Both the position numbers and the translations under genes were made by a program. Below, piece by piece: positions 27,563 to 36,175 of a stretch of DNA of 64,000 nucleotides (its first letter is position 1; the number at the start of each line of letters is the position of its first letter). Source of the DNA: Nocardioides jensenii JCM 1364 = NBRC 14755 (lineage in GTDB: Bacteria; Actinomycetota; Actinomycetes; Propionibacteriales; Nocardioidaceae). The notes under the pieces are model-generated. The model was given only the letters and a program-made list of their open reading frames with translations. It was not told where the DNA came from and did no database searches. Location of the stretch: contig NZ_BCRJ01000039.1 of assembly GCF_001552535.1 (NCBI RefSeq), positions 1 to 64,000 of the forward strand, given 5' to 3'.

Positions 27563-28471
27563 ATGGCCGGGATCGTCGCAGTGCTGCCCACCGAAGAGCT
27601 TCGTGAGGACGTGGGGCCGGTCGACGGCGTCGACGTCCTCGTCGGCGACCCGGGCGACCGGGCGGCCGAGGTGGAGGTGCTGGTCGCCGATTACCCGACC
27701 AGCCCCGGTGGGGTGGACGACGTGGCGCGGTTCCCCAACCTGCGCGTGGTGCAGCTCCAGTCCGCCGGTTACGACGCGGTGCTGGGCCGGATCCCGGACG
27801 GCGTCACCCTGGCCAACGCCACCGGCGTCCACGATGACGCCACCGCCGAGCTGGCCCTGGGCCTGACCATCTCAGCCCTGCGCGGCATTCCGGAGGCCGT
27901 GCGCGCCCACGGCACCTGGACGCCGATGCCCGTGCGTCGTTCGCTGGCCGACAGTCGGGTGCTGATCCTGGGCTACGGCTCGATCGGCCGCGCCATCGCC
28001 GAGCGGATGGTCGCCGCGAAGGCGGTCGTCACCGGGGTCGCCTCCCGCCGTCGTGAGCAGCCCGACGACCTGGTCGGTCAGGTGCACGGCATCGACGAGA
28101 TCGCCGCCCTGCTCCCCGGCACCCACGTCGTGGTCAACGTGCTGCCGCACAACCGGGCGACGCAGGCCCTGGTCGACGACGCGTTCCTGTCCGGTCTCGA
28201 CGACGGCGCCCTCGTGGTCAACGTCGGTCGCGGCCCCACCGTCGACACCGACGCGGTCCTCGCTCACGCCGGACGACTTCGGTTCGCCCTCGACGTCACC
28301 GACCCCGAGCCGCTCCCCGACGGCCACCCGCTCTGGCAGTCGCCCGACGTCCTGATCACCCCACACATGGCCGGCGGCACCACCGCGATGCCGCCCCGGA
28401 TCGCGGCCCTGGTGCGCGACCAGCTGCAACGGCACGTCGCGGGCGAGCCGCTGCGCAACGTCGTCACCTGA
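27563..28471 (+). CDS. D-isomer-specific 2-hydroxyacid dehydrogenase
   Basis: 302 residues. NAD(P)-binding fold with GYGSIG (about residue 138) and, further on, NVGRGPTVDTDAV carrying the catalytic Arg, the Glu of DPEPLP, and the His of LITPHMAGGT. Substrate not determinable; the family reduces 2-keto acids such as glyoxylate, hydroxypyruvate or phosphoglycerate. TACGGT lies 6 bases before the ATG. Confidence 0.9.
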   Translation: MAGIVAVLPTEELREDVGPVDGVDVLVGDPGDRAAEVEVLVADYPTSPGGVDDVARFPNLRVVQLQSAGYDAVLGRIPDGVTLANATGVHDDATAELALGLTISALRGIPEAVRAHGTWTPMPVRRSLADSRVLILGYGSIGRAIAERMVAAKAVVTGVASRRREQPDDLVGQVHGIDEIAALLPGTHVVVNVLPHNRATQALVDDAFLSGLDDGALVVNVGRGPTVDTDAVLAHAGRLRFALDVTDPEPLPDGHPLWQSPDVLITPHMAGGTTAMPPRIAALVRDQLQRHVAGEPLRNVVT

Positions 28472-28516
28472 CGAAACCCGCGCGACGCCGCGGTCACCCT
28501 CCTGCGAGAATGCGGC

Positions 28517-29740
28517 ATGCGCACCATCAAGCAGAGCCAGAAGCTGAAGAACGTCCGGTACGACGTCCGCGGGCCGATCCTCGTCGAGGCACAGCGGCTG
28601 GAGGCCCAGGGCCACCGGATCCTCAAGCTCAACATCGGCAACCCGGCACCGTTCGGGTTCGAGGCTCCGGAGGCCATCGTGGCCGACATGGTGCACCACC
28701 TGCCCGACGCGCAGGGCTACTCCGACTCCCGCGGCATCTTCTCGGCCCGCACCGCGGTCGCTCAGTACTACCAGTCCCGTGGTCTCCAGCACGCCCACGT
28801 CGACGACATCTTCATCGGCAACGGGGTCTCCGAGCTGATCTCGATGGTGCTGCAGGCGTTCGTCGACGACGGCAACGAGATCCTGGTGCCGGCGCCGGAC
28901 TACCCGCTGTGGACCGGTGCGGTCTCGCTGTCCGGCGGCACTCCCGTGCACTACCTGTGCGACGAGGAGAACGACTGGATGCCCGACCTCGAGGACATCG
29001 AGTCCAAGATCACCGAGAACACCCACGGCCTGGTCATCATCAACCCGAACAACCCGACGGGTGCGGTCTACAGCGAGGAGACCGTCAAGGCGCTGGTCGA
29101 CATCGCCCGCCGCCACGACCTGGTCATCTTCAGCGACGAGATCTACGAGAAGATCCTCTTCAACGGCGCCACGCACCACCACACCGCCGCCTACACCGGC
29201 GACGACGTGCTCTGCCTGACGTTCAGTGGGTTGTCCAAGGCCTACCGGGTGTGCGGCTACCGCGCCGGCTGGCTGATGGTCTCCGGTCCCAAGCACCTGG
29301 CCGGAGACTTCCTCGAGGGGCTGACCCTGGTCGCCAACATGCGCATGTGTGCCAATGTGCCGGCCCAGCACGCGATCCAGACCGCGCTCGGCGGCTACCA
29401 GTCGATCGAGGAGTTCATCGGCCCCGGCGGCCGGTTCTACGAGCAGAGCATGCTGGCCCACAAGCTGCTCAACGACATCCCCGGCGTCAGCTCGGTCGAG
29501 CCGAAGGGGGCGCTCTACTGCTTCCCCAGGCTCGATCCCGACGTCTACCCGATCAAGGACGACGAGGAGTTCGTGATCGACCTGCTGCGCGCCAAGCACA
29601 TCCTGGTCACCCACGGCACCGGCTTCAACTGGCCCACCCCCGACCACTTCCGGCTGGTCACGCTGCCCGACGTCGCGATGCTCGAGGAGGCGATCGGTCG
29701 GATCGCGGAGTTCCTCGCCGAGTACCGCGCCACCGTCTGA
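28517..29740 (+). CDS. alaA: Alanine-synthesizing aminotransferase, AlaA-like
   Basis: 407 residues, fold type I PLP transaminase. It matches E. coli AlaA closely from memory: NVRYDVRGPI, LNIGNPAPFGFEAPE, AQGYSDSRGIFSAR, GNGVSELI, PAPDYPLWTGAVSLSGG, INPNNPTGAVYS, DEIYEKILFNG. The PLP lysine is in SGLSKAYR (about residue 243), and Arg of the carboxylate pocket is in DHFRLVTLP. Converts pyruvate and glutamate to alanine and 2-oxoglutarate. Starts 5 bases after a GAGAAT hexamer. Confidence 0.93.
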   Translation: MRTIKQSQKLKNVRYDVRGPILVEAQRLEAQGHRILKLNIGNPAPFGFEAPEAIVADMVHHLPDAQGYSDSRGIFSARTAVAQYYQSRGLQHAHVDDIFIGNGVSELISMVLQAFVDDGNEILVPAPDYPLWTGAVSLSGGTPVHYLCDEENDWMPDLEDIESKITENTHGLVIINPNNPTGAVYSEETVKALVDIARRHDLVIFSDEIYEKILFNGATHHHTAAYTGDDVLCLTFSGLSKAYRVCGYRAGWLMVSGPKHLAGDFLEGLTLVANMRMCANVPAQHAIQTALGGYQSIEEFIGPGGRFYEQSMLAHKLLNDIPGVSSVEPKGALYCFPRLDPDVYPIKDDEEFVIDLLRAKHILVTHGTGFNWPTPDHFRLVTLPDVAMLEEAIGRIAEFLAEYRATV

Positions 29741-29806
29741 GCCTCGCCCGGGCTCGGCGCAGGGGCCACGGAGCGACCACCTGATATTTCGGACATCACT
29801 CACACT

Positions 29807-29831
29807 TAGGATTAAGGTAAGCCGAACCTTA
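29807..29831 (+). promoter_or_regulatory. Iron-importer promoter with DtxR/IdeR-type box
   Basis: A TAGGAT -10 at 29807-29812 is directly followed by TAAGGTAAGCCGAACCTTA (29813-29831). That sequence matches the consensus TTAGGTTAGGCTAACCTAA at 14 of 19 positions and is a near-palindrome itself. The box covers the expected transcription start, so metal-loaded repressor would block initiation when iron is ample. GAGG (29837-29840) serves the ATG at 29847. Confidence 0.8.
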
Positions 29832-29846
29832 GTCGTGAGGAATGCC

Positions 29847-30854
29847 ATGTCGCCCCGTTTCGTCGCCGCCGCCGTACCCCTGCTCCTGCTGAGCGGCCTG
29901 CTCAGCGCCTGCAGTGAGGACGACGGACCCTCGATCACCGTCTACAACGCCCAGCACGAGGAGCTCCTCGAGGAGCTGGTGCCGATCTTCGAGGACGAGA
30001 CCGGCATCGACGTCAAGCTGCGCAACGGCAAGGACTTCGAGCTGGCCAACCAGATCGTGACCGAGGGGGAGGCCTCGCCGGCCGACGTGTTCCTCACCGA
30101 GAACTCTCCGGCGATGTCCCTGGTCGAGTCCGAGGGCCTGTTCTCGCCGCTCCCGGCCGACACGCTCGCCCTGACCCCGAAGCAGTTCCGTCCGGTCAGC
30201 GGCAGCTGGACCGGCTTCGCGGCCCGCTCCACCGTGGTGATGTACAACAAGGACGACATCGCGCCCGAGGACCTGCCGACGAGCATCCTCGACTTCGCGA
30301 AACCGGAGTGGAAGGGCAAGGTCTCCTTCTCGCCGACCGGCGCCGACTTCCAGGCCATCGTCTCCGCCGTGCTCGAGCTCGAGGGCGAGGACGCCACCAA
30401 GGAGTGGCTGGTGGGCCTGGCCGAGAACGGCGAGGTCTACGACGGCAACAACATCGTGATGCAGTCGGTCAACGACGGCGAGACGCCGACCGGCATCGCC
30501 TACCACTACTACTGGTACCGCGACCAGAAGGAGTCCGGCGAGAACAGCTCGAACACCGAGCTCTACTTCTTCGGCAACCAGGACCCGGGCGCCTTCGTGA
30601 GCGTCTCCGGCGCCGGCGTGCTCGAGTCCAGCGACAAGCAGGAGGACGCCCAGGAGTTCGTGAAGTTCCTGGTCGACAAGACCGGCCAGCAGGCCCTGGC
30701 CGACAGCTACGCGCTGGAGTACCCGCTCAACCCGGCGGCGGAGCTCGAGCCCCTGGTCAAGCCGTTCGGCGAGCTGGAGCCGCCCACGGTCGACGTCTCG
30801 AAGCTCAACGGGCCCAAGGTCATCGAGCTGATGCAGGGCGCCGGACTGATCTGA
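29847..30854 (+). CDS. Ferric iron ABC transporter substrate-binding lipoprotein
   Basis: 335 residues from ATG 29847, which has GAGG 6 bases upstream (a GTG at 29835 is less likely). Lipobox LLSGLLSAC, Cys at about 22. The mature protein is an FbpA/AfuA-type binding protein: ITVYNAQHEELLEELVPIFEDETGIDVKLR at the start, ADVFLTENSPAMSLVESEGLFSPL, YNKDDIAPEDLP, and a Tyr-rich YHYYWYR with candidate ferric-ion tyrosines. Captures Fe3+ at the membrane outer face for the two following genes. Stop overlaps the permease start (TGATG). Promoter carries a DtxR-type box. Confidence 0.9.
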   Translation: MSPRFVAAAVPLLLLSGLLSACSEDDGPSITVYNAQHEELLEELVPIFEDETGIDVKLRNGKDFELANQIVTEGEASPADVFLTENSPAMSLVESEGLFSPLPADTLALTPKQFRPVSGSWTGFAARSTVVMYNKDDIAPEDLPTSILDFAKPEWKGKVSFSPTGADFQAIVSAVLELEGEDATKEWLVGLAENGEVYDGNNIVMQSVNDGETPTGIAYHYYWYRDQKESGENSSNTELYFFGNQDPGAFVSVSGAGVLESSDKQEDAQEFVKFLVDKTGQQALADSYALEYPLNPAAELEPLVKPFGELEPPTVDVSKLNGPKVIELMQGAGLI

Positions 30855-32431
30855 TGACCACCACCGTCGATCCGCCTCGCATGTCGCGGCGGGTGCACGA
30901 CGGGGCACCCGTGGCGCTCCTGCTCATCGGAGTCGCCGTCGCACTGTTCGCGCTGATCCCGCTCCTCCACGTCGTGCAGTACGCCGCCACGGTGGATCCC
31001 GGCGTCGCCAGGGAGCAGCTGTTCCGCCCACGCATCGGCATGCTGCTGCGCAACACCCTCGGCCTGATGGTCGCCTGTGTCGCGGCCAGCATCGTGGTCT
31101 CCGTCGCCTGCGCCTGGCTCGTGGTCCGGACCGATCTTCCGCTGGCCGGCCTGTGGCACGTGCTCCTGACCGCGCCACTCGCCGTACCCGCCTTCGTCAA
31201 CGGCTTCGGCTGGGTCTCGCTGACCCACGCCGTCGAGGGCTTCGGCGGGGCAGTGATGGTCGTGACGCTGTCCTACTTCCCGTTCGTCTACCTGCCGGTG
31301 TGCGCTGCGCTGCGCGGCCTCGATCCCGCCCACGAGGAGATCGCCGCCTCCGTGGGCCTGACCCGCGCGGCCACGTTCGTGCGGGTCGTGCTGCCGCAGC
31401 TGCGCCCGGCGATCCTGGGCGGATCGCTCCTGGTGGCACTGCACATGTTCTCCGAGTTCGGCGCCCTGAAGACGCTTCGCTTCCCGACCTTCACCACCGC
31501 GATCTACGACCAGTTCAACACCACGTTCAACGGCCCCGCCGCCCACCTGTCGTCCGCCGTGCTGGTGCTGCTGTGCCTCGTCGTGCTGCTGGTCGAGCTG
31601 CGGCTGCGCGGCCGACGCCGCTATGCGCGCACGAGCAGCGGCAGCCCGCGCACCGCCGACCGGGCACCTCTCGGCGGTCTGCGGTGGCCGGTCCTGGTGG
31701 TGCCCGTCGCCGTCACCGGCCTCGCCCTGGGCGTGCCGATCTACAGCCTGGTCCACTGGATGCAGGTCGGCTCCTCGACCGGCAACGGGCTCGACCAGCT
31801 CGTGCCCACCGCGATCACGACCGTGTCGTACGCCGCCGTGGGTGCGTTGTTGTCAGTCGTCCTGGCACTGCCCGTCGGCCTGCTCGTCGTACGCCACCAG
31901 TCGCTGGCCGGCACCCTGGTCGAACGCAGCACCTACACCGCCAACGCGCTCCCCGGCATCGTGGTCGCCCTGGCGTTGATCACGGTCACCATCGAATACG
32001 CCACCGGCCTCTACCAGACCGCGATCGTGCTCGTGGCGGCGTACCTGATCATGTTCATGTCGCGGGCCGTGGTCAGCGTGCGCGCCTCGCTGGAGCAGGC
32101 GCCGCCGGTCCTGGAGAGCGTCGCCCGGTCCCTGGGCCTGGGAGGGGTGGCCACCACGTGGCGGGTCACCGTCCCGATCGTGATGCCCGGCATCGGCGCC
32201 GGCGCGGCCCTGGTCTTCATCGCCATCTGCACCGAGCTGACCGCCACACTGCTCCTCGCGCCGCTCGAGACCCAGACCCTGGCCACCGAGTTCTGGTCGC
32301 AGTCCTCGGCCCTCGCGTACGGCGCCGCGGCGCCGTACGCCCTGCTGATGATCGTGATCTCGATGCCGGCGGTCTACCTCCTTAGCCGTACGACGCAGGG
32401 GCAGCGCCCCGGAAGGCCGGTCACACCATGA
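30854..32431 (+). CDS. Ferric iron ABC transporter, fused permease
   Basis: 525 residues, about 12 membrane helices. Two homologous halves each with the binding-protein-dependent transport loop (EEIAASVGLTRAATFVRVVLPQLRPAI and ESVARSLGLGGVATTWRVTVPIVMPG), the EAA motif contacting the ATPase. This fused arrangement is that of FbpB/AfuB iron permeases. It overlaps the binding-protein stop and ends with CCATGA, where ATGA opens the 18-residue micro-ORF of the 53-bp duplication. Confidence 0.93.
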   Translation: MTTTVDPPRMSRRVHDGAPVALLLIGVAVALFALIPLLHVVQYAATVDPGVAREQLFRPRIGMLLRNTLGLMVACVAASIVVSVACAWLVVRTDLPLAGLWHVLLTAPLAVPAFVNGFGWVSLTHAVEGFGGAVMVVTLSYFPFVYLPVCAALRGLDPAHEEIAASVGLTRAATFVRVVLPQLRPAILGGSLLVALHMFSEFGALKTLRFPTFTTAIYDQFNTTFNGPAAHLSSAVLVLLCLVVLLVELRLRGRRRYARTSSGSPRTADRAPLGGLRWPVLVVPVAVTGLALGVPIYSLVHWMQVGSSTGNGLDQLVPTAITTVSYAAVGALLSVVLALPVGLLVVRHQSLAGTLVERSTYTANALPGIVVALALITVTIEYATGLYQTAIVLVAAYLIMFMSRAVVSVRASLEQAPPVLESVARSLGLGGVATTWRVTVPIVMPGIGAGAALVFIAICTELTATLLLAPLETQTLATEFWSQSSALAYGAAAPYALLMIVISMPAVYLLSRTTQGQRPGRPVTP

Positions 32432-32533
32432 GCACCCCAGACAAATCCTCGCTGCGCTCCGGTTTGCCCGGGGACCCCGCATGAGCACCCCAGACAAATC
32501 CTCGCTGCGCTCCGGTTTGCCCGGGGACCCCGC
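32428..32533 (+). repeat. Perfect 53-bp tandem duplication carrying two 18-residue micro-ORFs
   Basis: Copy 1 is 32428-32480, copy 2 is 32481-32533, with no mismatch. Each begins ATGAGCACC and encodes an 18-residue frame beginning MSTPDKSS, ending GDPA. The stop of each micro-ORF overlaps the next ATG as ATGA: permease stop/first micro-ORF, first/second, second/ATPase ATG at 32534. As 53 is not a multiple of three, each copy shifts frame and the chain still works. Each copy also contains CTCGCTGCGCTC, which reads GAGCGCAGCGAG in reverse. No ribosome-binding site precedes the ATPase, so it probably depends on this chain. Confidence 0.85.
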
Positions 32534-33559
32534 ATGAGTGTCCTCGACGTACGCGGGCTCACCCGCAGCTTCGGAGCGGTTCGCGCCCTGGCCGGGGTCG
32601 ACCTGACCATCGCGGACGGCGAGGTGCTGGCCGTGCTCGGCCCGTCGGGCTGCGGCAAGACGACCCTGTTGCGCACCATCGCCGGGTTCATGCCGGGTGA
32701 CGCCGGCGAGGTCATCCTGGGCGATCGACCGGTGCTGGTCGAGGGTCGCTCGAAGGTCGCGACCCGCCACCGCAACGTCGGCTACGTCCCCCAGGAGGGG
32801 GCGCTCTTCCCGCACCTGGACGTTGCCGCGAACATCACGTTCGGGCTGGACCGCGCTGAACGCCGGAAGGCCGACATCGGTGAGCTGCTCGAGCTGCTCG
32901 GCCTCGACCCGACGCTGGCCCGGCGCTCGCCGCACGAACTCTCCGGTGGCCAGCAGCAGCGCGTCGCCGTGGCCCGCGCCCTGGCTCGCAAGCCCTCCCT
33001 GCTGCTCCTCGACGAGCCGTTCTCCTCCCTCGACGCATCGCTGCGCGAGGCCACAGGGCGCGCCGTCGTCCGCGCGGTCAGGGCCACCGGGGCGGCCGCC
33101 CTGCTGGTCACGCACGATCAGAACGAAGCCTTGTCACTGGCCGACGTGGTCGCGGTGATGTCGGCCGGGCGCGTGGTCCAGGTGGGCGCACCCCTGGAGG
33201 TCTATGCCCGCCCCGCCACACCGTTCGTGGCCTCCTTCGTCGGCAGTGGGTCGGTCCTGCCGGCCACCATCACCGGCGGCGTTGCCGTCTCCGTCATCGG
33301 CAGCTTCCCGGTCTCGGGGCAGGCCGACGGCGACGTCGGCCTCTTCGTGCGCCCCGAGCAGGTACGCCTCGATGAGGCCGGCGAGGTCGAGGCGACGGTC
33401 GCCGGGTTCGACTTCTACGGTCACGACGCCTGCCTGCACCTGTCGGTCGGCGACCACGAGGTGCTCTGCCGGGTCCGGGGCGATCGTGTGCCGGGCGAGG
33501 GGCAGCGGGTCCGGATCAGTGTCGACGGCGCGGCCACGGTCTTCGAGCGTGCGACATGA
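32534..33559 (+). CDS. Ferric iron ABC transporter ATP-binding protein
   Basis: 341 residues, FbpC-like. Walker A GPSGCGKTT (about 37), signature LSGGQQQRVAVARALA, Walker B LLLLDEPFSSLD and switch His of LVTHDQNEA are intact. The C-terminal domain has a TOBE-like OB fold (RPEQVRLDEAGEVEATVAGFDFYGHD). Drives the fused permease upstream. Starts where the second 53-bp repeat ends, coupled through ATGA, and its stop overlaps the start of the next gene (ATGA). Confidence 0.93.
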   Translation: MSVLDVRGLTRSFGAVRALAGVDLTIADGEVLAVLGPSGCGKTTLLRTIAGFMPGDAGEVILGDRPVLVEGRSKVATRHRNVGYVPQEGALFPHLDVAANITFGLDRAERRKADIGELLELLGLDPTLARRSPHELSGGQQQRVAVARALARKPSLLLLDEPFSSLDASLREATGRAVVRAVRATGAAALLVTHDQNEALSLADVVAVMSAGRVVQVGAPLEVYARPATPFVASFVGSGSVLPATITGGVAVSVIGSFPVSGQADGDVGLFVRPEQVRLDEAGEVEATVAGFDFYGHDACLHLSVGDHEVLCRVRGDRVPGEGQRVRISVDGAATVFERAT

Positions 33560-36165
33560 CGATCACCGGATCCGCCCCGTCTCCTCTGCGCCATCCCTTC
33601 GGTGACCTCGCCCGGTTCCGCGACCGGGCCGCCCTGGTCACCGCTGACGGGCAGGTCACCTACGCCGAGCTGGCGGACCGGGTGTCCGCGCGGGCGGAGG
33701 CCTGGCTCGACTGCCGACGGCTGGTGCTGCTCAGCGGCGCCAACACCGTCGACTTCGTGGTGTCCTACCTGGCCGCGCTCGCCGCCGGCTGCCCGGTGGC
33801 CGTGCTCCCGGGGTCCGGGGACACCCTGGCCGCGGTGACCCGCGCGTGGGACCCCGACATCGTCGTGCGCTGCCCGCCGGAGGGCGGCGCGGTCGACGAC
33901 GTACGCCGAACCGGCAGCACTCACCACCTGCACCCCGACCTTGGGCTGTTGCTCTCGACCTCCGGGTCGACCGGCTCGCCGAAGCTGGTGCGCCTCTCGC
34001 AGGACAACCTGACCAGCAACGCGGCGAGCATCGCCGACTACCTGGGCCTCACCGACGCCGACTGCGGCATCACCAGCCTGCCGTTGCACTACTGCTACGG
34101 CCTCTCCGTCCTGCACAGCCACCTCAGCGTCGGGGCGGCCGTCGCGCTCACCGAGACCTCCGTCGTCGACCACTGTTTCTGGGAGCTGTTCGAGCGGGCC
34201 GGCGTCACCGGCCTCTCCGGGGTGCCGCACACCTTCGACCTGCTCGACCACACCGGCTTCGCCGACCGGACCCTGCCCCGCCTGCGCTACGTCACCCAGG
34301 CCGGCGGCAAGCTGGAGGCCGAGCGGGTGCGCGGCTACCACCGCGCCGGCCGTCGCGCCGGCTGGGACTTCTACGTGATGTACGGCCAGACCGAGGCCAC
34401 CGCGCGGATGGCCTACCTCCCGCCAGATCTCGCCGAGGCGTGGCCACAGGCGATCGGCCGTGCCGTCCCGGGTGGCTCGCTCCGGCTCGAACCCGTCGAG
34501 GGTGCGGGCGGGGGTATCGGCGAGCTGGTCTACGCCGGGCCCAACGTGATGATGGGGTACGCCGAGCACCCCGGAGACCTGGCCCTCGACGCCATGCCTG
34601 GTGAGCTGCGCACCGGCGACCTGGCCCGCGAGCTGCCGCACGGCCTGTTCGAGGTGGTCGGCCGCAGCAGTCGCTTCACCAAGGTGTTCGGGCTGAGGGT
34701 CAACCTCGACGACATCGAGGCGCACCTCGCCGCGCACGGCATCACCGCCCGGTGTGTCGGGGTCGAGGGCAGCATCGACGTGTTCGTCACACGTCGACGC
34801 GACGTACGACCGGCCCGCGAGCTGGCCGCCGGCCTGTGCGGCGTACCCACCTGGGTGGTGAGCGTGCGTCGAGTCGCCGCGCTGCCACGCACGCCCAGCG
34901 GCAAGGTCGACTACCGGCGGCTGGGCGAGCTGGCTGCTGCCTCTCGTGGCAACGACCCCGCCCCGCAGGGGGTGGACGTCGCCGACCTGTGCGAGCTCTA
35001 TGCCCGCGTGCTGGACCGCGACGACGTGACCGCGGACGACAGCTTCGCCGGTCTGGGCGCCGACTCGCTGTCGTTCGTCGAGATGTCGGTGCGTCTGGGG
35101 GAGCGGGTCGACCCGCTGCCGCCGGACTGGCACCACCTACCGATTCGTGAGATCGCAGGGGGAGCCGGGACTCGCAGCAGGTGGGGCACCTCCCTCGACA
35201 CGACCGTCCTGCTGCGGGCTGTCTCGACCGTGTTGATCGTCGGCTCCCACGTCGAGCTCTTCGACCTGACCGGCGGCGCCCACCTGCTGCTGATCCTGGC
35301 CGGCTACAACCTGGCCCGCTTCCACCTCGGCGCCGGGACGACCAGGGCCACGCCGGCCCGCATGGGCTGGGCGCTGGTCGCGATCCTGCTGCCCAGCGTG
35401 CTGTGGATCGGTGCGGTGACGGTGCTCTTCGGTGACTATGACCTGAGCACCGTGGCCTTCCTGAACTGGGCGTTCGGCTCGGAGACGTGGGACGACCGGT
35501 GGCGGTTCTGGTTCCTCGAGTGCCTGGTGTGGATCCTGGCCGGGGTGGCGGTGCTCTTCACGTCTCCGCGGGTACGCCGACTCGAGGCCCGGCACCCCTT
35601 CGGCTTCGCGTTGGCCTTCTTCGCCGCTGCCATGGCGCTGCGCTGCACACTGACCGGTTGGACCGCCGACGACCTCGACCACTACCTGGCTCCGGTCGTG
35701 GTCTGGTGCGTGGCGTTGGGCTGGCTGGCCGCGCGGGCTCGTTCGCTGCCGCAACGGATTCTGGTCAGCGTGCTCGGCGTCCTGGCCGTGATCGACTTCT
35801 TCGGCGAACCCTCACGCGAACGCGTGGTCTGGGCCGGGTTGCTGGTCGGCCTGTGGATCCCGGCGGTCCGGTTGCCCCGGGCTGCCGCGTGGCTGGTCGG
35901 TGTGCTGGCCACGAGCTCCCTGGCGGTCTACCTGACGCACTGGCAGGTCTACCCGCACCTCGAGGTCGACCACCCGTGGCTGGCGCTGTTCGCCTCGCTC
36001 GCCGTCGGGGTGGCCTACCACTACGCGAGCAAGCCTCTGGTCGCCGCCGTACGCCGCCTTGGCCCCGCCCGCGTGCAACGCGGGGTCACGGTCGCTCCAC
36101 ACGCGGCGTACGACGGGCGAAGCGTCAGCACCACCGCACAAGAGCGCGGACGCGTGCGGCGCTAG
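33556..36165 (+). CDS. Fused adenylation / carrier / acyltransferase membrane protein
   Basis: 869 residues in three parts. Residues 1 to about 455 are an ANL adenylation domain: STSGSTGSPKLV, YGQTEATARMAYLP, and TPSGKVDY near the end with the catalytic Lys. About 475-545 is a peptidyl-carrier domain, with the phosphopantetheine Ser in LGADSLSF. The rest has some ten membrane helices, resembling acyltransferase-3 (DUF1624-like), with SSLAVYLTHWQV near the end, whose His is typical. No condensation domain. It overlaps the iron ATPase by four bases, so it is made under iron limitation. Inference: activates a carboxylic acid, loads it on the carrier, and transfers it across or within the membrane. 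Acid and acceptor unknown. Confidence 0.85.
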   Translation: MTITGSAPSPLRHPFGDLARFRDRAALVTADGQVTYAELADRVSARAEAWLDCRRLVLLSGANTVDFVVSYLAALAAGCPVAVLPGSGDTLAAVTRAWDPDIVVRCPPEGGAVDDVRRTGSTHHLHPDLGLLLSTSGSTGSPKLVRLSQDNLTSNAASIADYLGLTDADCGITSLPLHYCYGLSVLHSHLSVGAAVALTETSVVDHCFWELFERAGVTGLSGVPHTFDLLDHTGFADRTLPRLRYVTQAGGKLEAERVRGYHRAGRRAGWDFYVMYGQTEATARMAYLPPDLAEAWPQAIGRAVPGGSLRLEPVEGAGGGIGELVYAGPNVMMGYAEHPGDLALDAMPGELRTGDLARELPHGLFEVVGRSSRFTKVFGLRVNLDDIEAHLAAHGITARCVGVEGSIDVFVTRRRDVRPARELAAGLCGVPTWVVSVRRVAALPRTPSGKVDYRRLGELAAASRGNDPAPQGVDVADLCELYARVLDRDDVTADDSFAGLGADSLSFVEMSVRLGERVDPLPPDWHHLPIREIAGGAGTRSRWGTSLDTTVLLRAVSTVLIVGSHVELFDLTGGAHLLLILAGYNLARFHLGAGTTRATPARMGWALVAILLPSVLWIGAVTVLFGDYDLSTVAFLNWAFGSETWDDRWRFWFLECLVWILAGVAVLFTSPRVRRLEARHPFGFALAFFAAAMALRCTLTGWTADDLDHYLAPVVVWCVALGWLAARARSLPQRILVSVLGVLAVIDFFGEPSRERVVWAGLLVGLWIPAVRLPRAAAWLVGVLATSSLAVYLTHWQVYPHLEVDHPWLALFASLAVGVAYHYASKPLVAAVRRLGPARVQRGVTVAPHAAYDGRSVSTTAQERGRVRR

Positions 36166-36168
36166 TGT
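36163..36168 (+). promoter_or_regulatory. M20 peptidase -10 hexamer, leaderless start
   Basis: TAGTGT, 7 bases before ATG 36176. It overlaps the last codon of the fusion gene, so the peptidase probably has its own promoter and is not bound to the iron operon. Confidence 0.5.
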
Positions 36169-36175
36169 GCTGCGC

